Assembly: GCA_022496805.1 (NCBI GenBank)
Contig: CM040093.1
Location: 3,288,501-3,352,500, forward strand
Direction of reading: 5' to 3'
Origin: Pohlia nutans
Lineage: Eukaryota > Streptophyta > Bryopsida > Bryales > Mniaceae
Length of the DNA stretch: 64,000 nucleotides
Below are positions 35,330 through 46,925 of the stretch, one piece after another. Under the pieces are notes generated by a model. That model had not been told where the DNA came from. It saw only the letters and a list, made by a program, of their open reading frames with translations, and searched no databases. How positions within the stretch are numbered: the first letter of the stretch is position 1; each line of letters starts with the position of its first letter. The translations under genes and the position numbers were made by a program.

Positions 35330-36714
35330 CAGTGACGAACAAAACTGAGTATTGATTTGAAACTTTTCCATTCAAACAACCATACCATGAGCATCAATGG
35401 GCAAAGTCCAAAAGTGAATATACAAAAGTTGTAGTGTGCGACATATAACACATTCCTACGGAAGTTTGAAGAAAAACTGAATTGTGATTTGGAAGAAAAT
35501 GGATTTCAAAGTTAGCCATGTCTAAAACTCGGTTTTGTGCGATATAATTCGGAACTACTTTAAATTTTGTCAATTTTTTCTTAGAGCTTCAAAAAAACTT
35601 TTTGTGCCTTGGCATATTGGTATACATCATTTAAGATTGTTGTACACAAAAATTGAAGGAAGTTGATATTTATAGAATTTAAAATATTCACAATTTGACA
35701 AACATGCAAATGATGTTGGTTCTCACGATATTTGAATTATTTTTTGGAATTGAGAGCATGGGACTGCATTGGCCATTGTATAGAGAGCATAGGTTGCAAC
35801 ATGAACCATTAATACATCTTAATGCCCTTGCATTTGAAATTGTTGTTGAATAGGCCAATGCATTCAATTTATATATTAGATCTATATGATGCAGTTTTTT
35901 GGTTTAGGTTTTTTGTTCAAAAACTAGAGTTCATGACGCACATAATCAATCCTACAAATCAAAAAAAAAAAAAACATATCATTTTCAATATCATCAAAAA
36001 GTTCAAAACTACCAGAAATTACACTGACTTTCATAAAATTGACAATTTTTTGATGATACTGAACACGAAAAAAACAAGTTGTTCCATTGGTTGATTGAGT
36101 ATGTGCGTCATGAACTCTAGACTTTGTACAAAAAAGTTTGACAAAAAAACTGCATCATACAACTCTAATATATAAATCGAATGCATTGGCCTATTCAACA
36201 ACTATTTCAAATTCAAGGGCATTAAGATGTAACAATGGTTCATGTTGCAACCTATGCTCTCTATACAATGGCCAATGCAGTCCCATGCTCTCAATTCCAA
36301 AAAATAATTCAAATATCGTGAGAACCAACATCATTTGCATGTTTGTCAAATTGTGAATATTTTAAATTCTATAAATATCAACTTCCTTCAATTTTTGTGT
36401 ACAACAATCTTAAATGATGTATACCAATATGCCAAGGCACAAAAAGTTTTTTTGAAGCTCTAAGAAAAAATTGACAAAATTTAAAGTAGTTCCGAATTAT
36501 ATCGCACAAAACCGAGTTTTAGACATGGCTAACTTTGAAATCCATTTTCTTCCAAATCACAATTCAGTTTTTCTTCAAACTTCCGTAGGAATGTGTTATA
36601 TGTCGCACACTACAACTTTTGTATATTCACTTTTGGACTTTGCCCATTGATGCTCATGGTATGGTTGTTTGAATGGAAAAGTTTCAAATCAATACTCAGT
36701 TTTGTTCGTCACTG
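35330..36714. mobile_element. Large near-perfect foldback element, 1385 bp, TA-flanked
   Basis: The arms of about 650 nt are nearly identical inverted copies that meet near 36020. Both ends read CAGTGACGAACAAAACTGAG and are flanked by TA (35328-35329 and 36715-36716). Open frames on either strand mirror each other and show no domain. Arm identity suggests recent origin or gene-conversion-like maintenance. It lies within the repeat mosaic that flanks the gag-protease ORF. Confidence 0.85.
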
Positions 36715-37016
36715 TAGTTCTCAGCAAAAAAATTCTAATGTTGTAAAGCATTTGCATTAATGACATAATATAATAAATAGGGAAAATACCAAATACATTC
36801 TAATATAGTAAAAATGAAATATTTTGGAATATTTTCAAAATATTTTATATTATTTTTGAATCTTTTAAATATTCATAGAATCTATTGAAATATTCCTACT
36901 GATGTCATTTTATCCACTTGCATACCATGTCAAATGCATATTCCAGCTACACTACAGGCTCTGTTTTAATTAGCCAACCAAGCTCGCAAGTAATTTTTGG
37001 GAATTCGCCATTTTAA

Positions 37017-37595
37017 CCCCTAAATGCCCACAACCCTCTCCAGATTCGGCAGTTTTGCAAAGATGCATTATAAAATGTAACTAAAAGGGATATTTTGAAC
37101 TTGATGTATGAATAAAAGTTGTGCATTATGAATTTTTGATTCTGTCCATGTGGTTAGATCTATGATTGCTATCACCAATATTTTTGTATAAATTTTGAAA
37201 CTTAAAATTCAAAATTATTTTGTAATTTGATTAAGAACAAGATATTGACAATTTGTAGATGAAATTTGTTATGATGGGTTGAAATGTAATACTTTAAGTG
37301 TTGTGATTTTTGGAGATTTTTTGGTTGCTTAATTTTATGAGTTGACTTTTTCAAGAGCACTTTTGAACACTTTTGAACTAAGATTTTAGAAAATTTTGGT
37401 GAATCGATGCGACATGAAATGAGGCATAAAAATTTCACAAATCATCCTCTTTCTAATCGGATAACACATGCATGAAGCTAACTTCCCATAAAATATATAG
37501 TAAAAAATCTACACCACAAAAAGTGCATGACGGATGAGAAATAGTCAATGAAATCTGTACATCGTCCAAAAAATGGACACATGGGCAATTAGGGG
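37017..37595. mobile_element. TTAA-flanked MITE, piggyBac-like (copy 6), 579 bp
   Basis: TTAA at 37013-37016 and 37596-37599. Ends are CCCCTAAATGCCCAC and, from the right, CCCCTAATTGCCCATGTGTC. Subterminal CGTCCA and TGGAC words as in the 3711 and 11618 ends. It splits the 36740-38030 repeat block. Confidence 0.8.
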
Positions 37596-37842
37596 TTAAG
37601 GGGGCGTTTAATGTAAAGGAACGAAAATTGTTGCCATAAACCTCTAATATCCACCTTGCTCACAGAATCCTTTGGAATGTTTTTGGAATACAATACCTAT
37701 ATGTTATAGGAATTGAGTAAAATTATTGCCATCACTATATCTTCAATGAAATGTATCAATTAAGGCAATAAAGTATTCATACTACAATGTCACCGAATGC
37801 AATGTATTAAATTTTGGTCCATATACTATTTTATATTATTTT

Positions 37843-37887
<45 letters not shown>

Positions 37888-39110
37888 TATACAATCATTG
37901 AATACCTTTTCACCGCGGTTAACATTTTGCCAAAAAACTCATTTCAATGACCAATAGAAAATGTTTACCGCCACATTTCGCTTGTTATGCAATGTCACAC
38001 TACACATTTTGGACGCCCTATTGTAAAAACATCCACCTATGGTGTGAAAGTTATTGATTTTTAATCGAATTTTGTCTCCATAAATTGAATTAAATTATGA
38101 ATTTGTTATTCTAAAAATCAAAGAGAAAGCAAAAGCATAGGGAACATGGGGATCACATGGAAATACAAGAATTATTGGAAACATGGGGAACACTACGGGT
38201 ATACGGGGAGCGTGGAGAATGCACATGTTAGACAATGAATACATTGGTGCACGAGGAATGCATATGTATACGAGGAACACAAAGGATATGTGCAACATGG
38301 GGAACATTTGGGCCAACGACATAGGGCCAGTGCACTAGTATGTATTCATTGTGCAAGATTTTAGGATGTTGCATTTAGACAAATGTCTCTATTAAGTACT
38401 TTTAACTTATGAGTGTTGCATGAGTACAATTGAATCTAAAGTATTTCAATATTTAGACTTCAACATAGATGAGTGTGAACCGCCCAACCGGTTCACAGAC
38501 CACGGTAAACCATTACCGTGATGTTTGGTATCCTTTTCTACTATTTTAACCATTATTTATAGTATATTAGCTAATAGGAATGATTGGCGTGTTTTGGCAA
38601 TTTACTATGTGTTTGTATTTACAATTTTGACTTGTACTAGAAGTTTTGCTTGAATTTCATAGATAGGGCTTTTGACCTTTTAACCATGAGTTTTTGGTGG
38701 TTTTGTAACACTTGCTTGATATTTAGAAGACATAGAGTTTTGGTGTTGTACTCTTTGAGAGGTTGCCAAGTGCTAATTTTATAAGTGGAAATTTATCTCA
38801 CATCTAACTAGGGGTAGAGTAGAAGTTTAGTGGGAGTAAATTAGAGTTTAGTAGAGTAGAATTTTAGATGAATGTGTTTTTGGATAGATGAGTTAGGATG
38901 TATTTAGGGAGTAGTTTTTTGCCGTTGAGAGAGAGTTTTTGGAAGAGAGGGGCAAAGTCCTGCCAGTAGGAGAAACTAGACGATTTGATCAGGGTAGGGA
39001 ATTTGTCAAGAGAGTTGTTGGAGGGTGAAGCTTTGCTGGTGGATGTGTTTTTCGAGTCGCTAGGGAGAAGTTTTAGATCGGAGGTAGGATTTGGACGCTT
39101 GTATGAGGGA
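37596..39110. other. Repeat-rich AT DNA, no gene seen
   Basis: An AT dinucleotide microsatellite lies at about 37848-37890. The segment 38030-38340 is a further copy of the 29200-29462 repeat, including the GGGCCAACG(A/G)CA(T/C)AGGGCC word. No coding frame was supported. Confidence 0.4.
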
Positions 39111-39640
39111 GGACTGGAGTCTAGGTGACGGCGGCGCATCGCGAGACAACGCGCTGGAGGTCGGGGTCTGGATTGTTCAAGCCGACGACGACGCTAGCAG
39201 CGCTGGGGTTGGGCCGGCGGAAACACGACGTGATCTAGCTGCGAGAACATGGCGTGATCGGTACGGAAGAGGCGCGCAGTTCGTGGGAGGCGGTTGCAGC
39301 GGTCGGGATCCCAGAAACGAGCAATGATGAAGGTGAAACCAACAGCAGCAAGCGAAGAAGGCAAAGATTGGACGAGCGAGCATGCAAGCGCAGCCAATAT
39401 GCGCGGCAGACGAGGGCGCGACCAGCGCGTGAGGGGGCGCAGGCCAACCGGGGAGGCGTTGCAGTGCAGCAACAAGTACAGAACGGGGGGCGCGACCAGT
39501 GCGCGACGGCGCCACGAGTTGTCGGAGGAGGTCGACAGCTGCCGCATCACCACAAGCTCACGCATCGCGTGACGACGCCACGGGTCTCTACGCACACAAT
39601 CGCGCGACCACAATCGCCAATCCCCTATCTTCCACAATGT
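39111..39640. other. GC-rich island without a recognised gene
   Basis: GC and CpG content are clearly above the surroundings. Several overlapping frames are open on both strands, as expected of GC-rich DNA, and none shows a domain. It could be a promoter or first exon of an unrecognised gene or a piece of a retroelement. Confidence 0.35.
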
Positions 39641-40039
39641 GATAATATGGAAAGTTGACAGAGTGATAATACGGAGGGAGGGCCTCACCACCTCCTTTTC
39701 TCCAAATTTTGTGGAATGTTGATGTGATCTTGACCCCGCTAGGTTTAGAATGATTACTAGGAACTTGTGGTGTTGTAATAGCAATTTTAATTGTTTCCTT
39801 TCTTGGACTCCCGGATTGTGATTGCGTTGTGGACTCCTTCAAGTGATTGGTGTTGATTTTGGCTTGGTTGTTGTCATTCCTTGGGGTGTTGGATGGTGTT
39901 GGAAAATTATAAGCCCGGTGTTTGGTATAGTGCAGAAGCGCTGCCGAAATTGCACCGGGCTTGGTTCCAAATAATTAGACAAATGGATGAAGTCATAGTC
40001 GTTGGGTGTGAGATTTCTCATTTTTTGCTAACCTTTTGA

Positions 40040-40580
40040 CCCATCAACTCTCAATTGAGGTACTTGTAGTACCTAGAGTTTATTGTGTTGAATTTATGAC
40101 AATTTGGTAATTTTTAGGCTCATTTTAATACTATGTTTTGTGCTGTCATTTTCATTTGAGGTTGCAAAATCACCTCTTGTGCTCATTATTTGCCCATTTA
40201 GACCCCAATTGGAGTACCTCGAGTACCTAGGGCTATTTGGGTTGAATTCATGACATTTTGGCATTTTTAGGCTCATTTTAGTGCTATGTTTTGTGCTGTC
40301 ATTTTCTATTGAAGTTGCAATTTCACCTCTTGTGTTCATTCTTTGCCCATTTACACCCCATTTGGAGTACCTTGAGTATCTAGGGCTATTTGGGTTGAAT
40401 TCATGGCATTTTGGTATTTTTAGGCCCATTTTAGTACTAGGTGGTGTGCTGTCATTTTCTCTTGAGGGCGCAAAATCCCCTCTTAGTCTAATTAATTGGC
40501 CAATTACTCCCCATTTGAAGTTCCTTGGGTACTTAGAATTGATGGTGTTGGATTTATGTAATTTCAATGTTTTGAGGTTA
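40040..40580. repeat. Tandem repeat, about 3.4 units of roughly 155 bp
   Basis: Successive units begin near 40112, 40268 and 40424 with a TTTTAGG(C)(T/C)CATTTTAGTRCT-like word and include TTGGAGTACCT(C/T)GAGTA. An open frame of 157 codons runs through all units on the - strand because the unit length is near a multiple of three; I regard it as a by-product. Confidence 0.65.
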
Positions 40581-41063
40581 AATTGGTATCCTCATTTGTG
40601 TTGCCCCTCTTTTGCAAAGGTCAAATTGGCCACATTTTGTATTGCACCTATTCTTTCATTGCCGTGATTAAAGAATACATCCCATTCTCACATTTCATAG
40701 GTGTCCATTGCTTAGTCTATTTAGGACCCCACCCTTCGGCCCAATATTATGACGTGTTGACTGGTCGCACGGTCAAAGTGCTCATAATGAGAATTCATAA
40801 GAAATTTATTTTTTGCTTATTTTCTCATGCTTTCACATTTAAATTAATTTTCTTGAAAATTGCAAAAAACACTAAAGTAATGTTATTTAACATATTCAGC
40901 ACCTTTATACCTTATATTTATTTAAAATAGGAAAACAAGTTTAGTACAACTAAAAACTAATTTTATACTATTTAGTCAATTCTTTAATACAACCTCTAAT
41001 TTCATACTTTCAAGGGTCAAATTTGAAACCTTTGACCACCTACAAAACTAAAAGCTCATGATA
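40581..41063. other. AT-rich stretch, no gene seen
   Basis: No coding frame, RNA gene or repeat boundary was recognised. Confidence 0.3.
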
Positions 41064-41339
41064 CCGTACTAGGAAGGCAGGGTCGGCACTTTTGTGTTGA
41101 ATAATTAATAAAAGTTAAAAAAGTGGAGGTCGGCACTTTCAAAAACAATTATTAAAAATTCGGCTATTAATAACTAACATTGAATTTTACTAGCGGCTAA
41201 ACGTTTTCTTTTGTTTTTTGTCTACAATTTTTGTTGACTTCATTTTTGTTGATTTCGACAAAATACTTGATAAATTTATTTATTTTTTCGGCATTTTTTT
41301 GGGGAATTATTTTCTGCCGACCCTGCCTTCTTGGTACGG
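41064..41339. mobile_element. TA-flanked MITE, 276 bp
   Basis: Ends read CCGTACTAGGAAGGCAGGGT and CCGTACCAAGAAGGCAGGGT, with TA outside (41062-41063 and 41340-41341). No ORF of note. Confidence 0.75.
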
Positions 41340-41341
41340 TA

Positions 41342-43860
41342 GTGCACAAGCCAACTCTATCCATGCATATAAAGGCCGGTTTACAAGTCTTCTTCCAAAA
41401 TCTAAAATTTGGATAATTTAGTTTTTCATTTACTACACAAATAAAAGTAGTTAATTTAGGCAAATATTTCATTAATTATTTTGAGCATTAAAAACTATAA
41501 TATAATAACCATTGAAATACACATTAAACATATATATAAAAAATTAAACATTGATAAATTAAAAGAACTATCTATTAATTTTTCAAAAATGATTTATTTT
41601 ATTTTTGAGTTAATAACTAGCATAGACAAATGTGATACTAGTATTCAAAAATACACTGAATATATCAAGCATTTAAAAATTGTCTTTAGAATCCTAAAAC
41701 TATAATATATTAATAGTTGATTTTAATATTTAATTAAAATCCTATGAGCATGATATTTAATAGCAAATTAAAAACTTGATTTAAAACATGATTAAAAAAT
41801 CTCATTTTTTAATCATGAAGTATTTAGATCATTTTGTATACAAAAAGAATGCTTGGACTAATAATTCTAAGTTGGATGGGGATTTTTTTTTGAATTTTAT
41901 CTATTTTAAAATACTCTTGTATAATGTAGCATTAGGGTTACTCAGTAGAACCTAAAATATTTCAAAAATTTCAAAAAATTTATAAGACATTCCTCAAATT
42001 CTTTTGAAAAGTGGAAAATTATAAATTTGTGATAGTAGAGGTTCAAATTGATCATTTTATCAAATAGAATATATCCAAAAGTACATACACCATTCCAATA
42101 CTTAGAAATCCCACTCTGTTGCTCTACTTTCAAAACTCATAAAAATCTTTTTCTTTGCAGTCAAAGTGCAACTGAGAAAATTATTAAATATTCAACAATT
42201 TATTTTTTAAATTGCCACATTGCTTTGGTATCTTTCAAGTTACATTTTCAATAGTCATTTTATTTGTAAGATATCAAAAGTGCAATTCTTTCATTAAAAT
42301 GGTTTTTTCTTTCTTAATAAATATAGAAGCATATAATTGACAAATCAAAAACCCCAATTCATTTTTCAATATATTTGTATTTTTTGTTGTGTGCCTCCAA
42401 TTTTTTTATTTTTTTATAATTTGGAGTTTTAGAAGTGTACAATTATTGATATAATAGAAGTTGATTTTCATTACCAAATTAACAATTACCCTCACTAATC
42501 TCTAATTAAATGCCTTGAATTATTATTGACTAGAAGATCTATAAAAATGTATTATTAAATACAATTTGGAAGAACAATTTGGTTTTAAATCTTTTGATAT
42601 TTAATCAAAAGTTGTGAATTTTGAAGTTGAAAATACTATTGCTATTACTAAATTTTATAAATGGAATTTAGAAACACAACCTCAAGAATTCTTTAAAATT
42701 TGATTGCACTCCAAGTATTGACCATTTTTAAATAATATTTGTATTATAGAATTACAACACAATCTTAAATACGGTTAGGTTTTGAAATCCAAATATATGT
42801 TAATGTTATAGAGGTCACATGGTTGACTACATTTGAACTCCCATTTGAACTATATGTTGGTCATGTTTGAACAAAAGTTGTACATTTTGAATCGTAGATC
42901 ACATTCATACATGTAGACTAATGGTTTCTATAACTTATATTTTTGTAATTTTTGTAATTTGGAATTCGAAATTCTTATTAAATTTAATTAAAAAATATTA
43001 ACAATTTGGAGTGAAATTTGTTGAAATGAATTTGAAATGGGGAGGGGTACTTGGAAGAGGTACTTGGTGGACAGGCAATAGCTGATCACATATGAACAAA
43101 ATACATCCACTTTGTACGCATTCATTCGTGTCCTCCGAGCTGGGTTCTTTAAACCTTTAATCCTGAGATTTTGCACTGTTGCCGATGAAAGAGGAGGAAT
43201 TGAGAATTGAGTTTGCAGAAGTGATGCCACTCTACAATTTCGTGGTAAGCTCATTAAAGAGCTAGGCGAGTGTGTGTACTAGGTGAGTTTTAGAGTACAG
43301 AATGCGTTTCTAGAGTTGCGCATGAGTTTCAATGAGAGAGAAAGAGAGAGCGCTCTTGTGTTTCTCACTTGCATTTAGTAGTTTATTCCTAAATGAGATG
43401 GAGTGAGGGAAGTGCATTCACTTTTGGAGCGGAGAATTGTGAGAAGGATTGTACATGGTAGGGTTAGGAGGAGAAAGGCGCATTGTGTATCCGCAGATGT
43501 TGAGTTTTTTTCTTGTTGTTGGAAGTATTTGTTGTATTTCAATCATCTTATAATCCGGCGTATTTTTTTATTTTTTTATTTTCCAGATTTCGGAAGAAGC
43601 TTGGTAGTTGATGATCTGAACGTTTTTATATGTAGTTGGATCAAGAGGCGTCTAAGATTGAAGAAGTTCAAACCTTAAGTTTTCGAACTTCAAGTTTCAA
43701 ACCTTTTTGTCGTGAAACCCTAGTTTTTGTTTGTATTTAAAGCAAAGCATTGATAATCCAAATAGCAGTTTCTTGCTTGCACATGATACATTGCATCTCA
43801 CACTATGTATATGCACCAAAACTAGTAATGAATTAATAATAGTCCTCAGGTTTGGTGAAT
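41342..43860. other. AT-rich DNA, no gene seen
   Basis: No gene was supported. A GA-rich tract and a slightly less AT-rich block at 43250-43690 contain a short open frame (43403-43678) without domains, possibly a decayed LTR or leader. Confidence 0.35.
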
Positions 43861-43869
43861 ATTGCTTGG

Positions 43870-44010
43870 ACTAAAATTAAAATATTGTTGGACCATCCAC
43901 ATATTGGTACGTGGTTGAAATAAAAATATTGTTGGGTTTTCCACACATTGACATGTGGTTGAATAAAATAAAATATTGTTGGGCCCTTTACACACTGAAA
44001 CATGGCATCC
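43870..44010. repeat. Short tandem repeat, three units of about 48 bp
   Basis: Each unit contains AAAATATTGTTGG followed by a CCACACATTGAC-like segment (43880, 43928 and 43974 regions). Units differ by several substitutions. Confidence 0.6.
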
Positions 44011-44139
44011 TGGTTTGTGCTCAAATCAATTAATTGAAAAACTCATACTGTCACATATAGACAACTAACTGTTCATGAAATTCATTTTCTTCCTTCACAA
44101 TTGCATTGTTCAAATTGTGGTTTGTCATTAGCAAGGTTG

Positions 44140-44390
44140 TTTACTCGACCACTAAACAAAGTATATGAAAATATGATGTCAATTGTCATCTAATAGACTT
44201 CTTAGTTTGTCCGACAAGCATATTTTTAAGATATATCTAGAATATTTTGGAATATTTTTGGATATTCGGGAGTATTTCATCAAAGTTATTTAACATATTT
44301 GACACTAATTTACCTAATTAGACAATCAATGTTAAGCGTCTAAACTCTAAACGTCTAATATGACGTCAAGTTGGAAAATAGTGTGAGACA
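44140..44390. repeat. Dispersed repeat S with an unoccupied TTAA site
   Basis: It aligns with 55085-55555 in intron 5 of the LOTUS gene, but has a single TTAA at 44290-44293 where the other copy has a 235-bp piggyBac-like MITE. Landmarks shared are ACTCGACCAC, ACAAGCATATTTT and AAGTTGGAAAA. Confidence 0.75.
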
Positions 44391-45049
44391 TAAAAACCTT
44401 TGGTCTTAGGGAAGACACTGACTACCTTGATAAAGAGGTATGTAAGAAACCATGGTATTTTTTAGGCGTACATAAATAATATACAAATTTATGATCTATT
44501 CTATAATTTTGATGTATGTTCTTAAGATATTATTAATTAAAAAATATATTTTTATAATACTATTTATTAAAAAACTATAAGATTCAATCCCTAAATTATA
44601 AATAAATATCTTATTTGTTTTTCATGCCTTTTTTGAAGAATGAAGATAGCACAAGCCTTCAAGTCTATGAAGGCTTCATTAGTAAACTTGGGACAGATAA
44701 ATGTAGTGTGATTTTCATGTGAAAATCATGCAACATCATTCTGATATGGATCTCATGCAAAGCTCATGCACTTTGTAACATGCATCAATAAAAAGAGGGG
44801 ACATCATTTTGATGTGAAAATGGTATGAAACTAGTATGGACCTTGACATTAGAACTAACAAGGACCTTGACATTGAAATCACACAAGATCTATGGTTGCC
44901 GGAGTTTACTATGGAATGATGACATAATTTCTATGTTAAAATGACACAGATCATCCAAATAATTAGTGATTAGCTCCTTTGTGTCAAAAAAGAAGAAGAT
45001 GACGCTGTTCCCTAGAGAATTATGGCTTTTTCCTCCTACATTTTATGTA
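44391..45049. other. AT-rich stretch, no gene seen
   Basis: No coding frame was recognised. TA at 45048-45049 is the left target duplication of the next element. Confidence 0.35.
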
Positions 45050-45661
45050 CAGTAGGGTCCAAGGCAAAATGTCGTTTTTGGTTTCCCGGTGGAAAAAAAT
45101 TCAAGTCTGCCCACTTTGAAAGCCTCTAGAGAGATCAAAAATTGGTATTTTACCTTGAAATTTTTACTATGAACTTGAAATCAAGTTTTTAGTATGCCTA
45201 CCAAACTTCAAAGCCAAATAATTCACCAAAAAAAAGTTATTCAAAATCTACCAATATAGGTAGTTGTGGAAAAAGTTTCACTCCTACCAACTTCGACAGC
45301 CTCCCAAGAATTGAAAAAAAAATTCCTTAATTTGATGTTTTTTTGGTAGAAACCAATTTGTGTTAGTAATATATGGTAAAAATCTCAAGTCTAAAAGATT
45401 AGTAAAAAAAAGGATATTCCCAATCTACCAACATGTGTTATTTTGCGGTATGCTTGTGGAAATCATTTTCACTACAACCAACTTTGACACCCTCCCAATG
45501 GCTAAAAAATGGCCCATTTGCTATGAAATTCTTGACACAAAATAAGCTACATGTTAATGACAAGTGTGCCAAAATTCAAGCTCAAAAAGCTTACACAAAA
45601 AAAAAAAACTTACAATCTACCAACGTGTATGTCCTCCACTTGCCTCTATCACTGCTTGTAA

Positions 45662-45959
45662 CACTACTAGAGAAATGGGGTTCCTAACCCGCACAAAATC
45701 AACAAAAATTCGGTTGGTTCTGTGCGGGTTAGGAACATTTGATTTTGGAAAATCAACAGGAACTTGTTGGTTCCAAGAGGAAAATCAACAGGAACTTGTT
45801 GGTTCCAAGAGGAAAATCAACAGGAACTTGTTGGTTCCAAGAGAAAACTTGTTGGTTCTGTGTAGATGACTAAATGTTTACTACGTTAAACCCATTCTCT
45901 GTTGGTTCCAACAGATGTGTGTTGGTTTTGTCTTGGTTTTTACGCACTCTCTAGTAGTG
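45662..45959. mobile_element. CACTA-like MITE inserted in the Tc1-like transposase gene, 298 bp
   Basis: It starts CACTACTAGAGA and ends TCTCTAGTAGTG, with TAA duplicated on both sides (45659-45661 and 45960-45962). The interior has three tandem copies of about 32 bp that include AACAGGAACTTGTTGGTTCC (45755-45850). No ORF. Confidence 0.88.
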
Positions 45960-46925
45960 TAACCTAGTAGGCATGGAATGACATAGCAAAAGGAGCTTTT
46001 GACCACTAATAATCTTCCACTCTCTTACAATAACTACTCTTAAGTCACTTGTATTTTTAGAGCATATTGAACCATGTTGAACTGCATCTTTCAAAATCTT
46101 CCAAAGATTTTCAATTGGATTGAGATCAGGAGAGTTTGCGGGCCAATTAAGCTTCTCTAGACGGTGTGCTTGCCTCCATTCTTCACATAGTTTGTTTCTA
46201 TGGACAAGTGCACCATCTTCCATGAGTAATCCTTGTGGTACTTTTTCCATAAAATGAAGCAATTCCCCATTGTAAACCACTTCAACAAAATCCTTTGCAA
46301 AGCGCCGATCTTTAGGCATAAAAACAAGTTGTGACTTCTGCCCTCCAGAAAATGCACCCCAAATCATCAAAGAAGTCCTCCCACTCTTGAAAGTTGGAAC
46401 CATACAACTTGAAGCATAGCGCTCAGACACAGTTCTCCAAACATGAATTTGTCTAGAGTTTTTTCCAACTTCAAAAGTGGACTCATCTGTCCAAACAACT
46501 TGCTCCCAATCTTCTGCATTCCATCGACAATACTTTTGAGCAAAAGCCAATCGTTGAGACATGTGATGAGGTGTCAAAAAAGGTTTTTTGACTGCAATTC
46601 GACTGTGAATGCTATTATCATGTAAAGCCTTTTGAATAGTATTTCTACATACTTTAGTAGGACACATATTAGTAATGTCAGAGAGCATGATGCGACGATC
46701 AACTTGTAAAACACGTTTTATACCACGAACATCTCTATCACTAAGTTTTTTTCCATATTTTTTGGCACACGTTTTGCTTTTGTAGGTTCCATTTTCTCGA
46801 AAATTCTTCACCAACCTCTGAACTGTTCTAACAGGGACTCCAACAATAGCTGCAATTTCAACTCCTTTCTTCCCTCCTTCACTCAAACCCACAATACGTG
46901 CACGAATTTCATCTGGAATAGCCAT
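45951..46925 (-). pseudogene. Tc1-like DD34E transposase, C terminus replaced by MITE sequence
   Basis: An N-terminal helix-turn-helix (EGGKKGVEIAAIVGVPVRTV) is followed by a second DNA-binding region. The catalytic triad is VWTDES, MEDGA and PIENLW; there are 34 residues between the second Asp and the Glu, giving DD34E. The reading frame runs from ATG 46925 into the MITE and stops at 45951-45953. Beyond the MITE, bases 45658-45615 on the same strand continue in frame with a QAVIEA-type tail and stop that are typical of Tc1 C termini. So the MITE removed about 13 native residues. The catalytic core is otherwise uninterrupted. Whether the altered protein works is unknown. Confidence 0.85.

Noticed and set aside
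35822..36356. Open frames in the 35330-36714 foldback
   Set aside because: They are mirror-image by-products of the inverted arms and have no recognisable domain.
40094..40567. 157-codon open frame on the - strand with internal protein repeats
   Set aside because: It follows a 155-bp tandem DNA repeat; repeat units that avoid stops will stay open. No domain or start context supports a gene.
43870..44010. CRISPR-like spaced repeats
   Set aside because: Only three diverged units with no constant repeat and unique spacer pattern; the setting is a eukaryotic genome.
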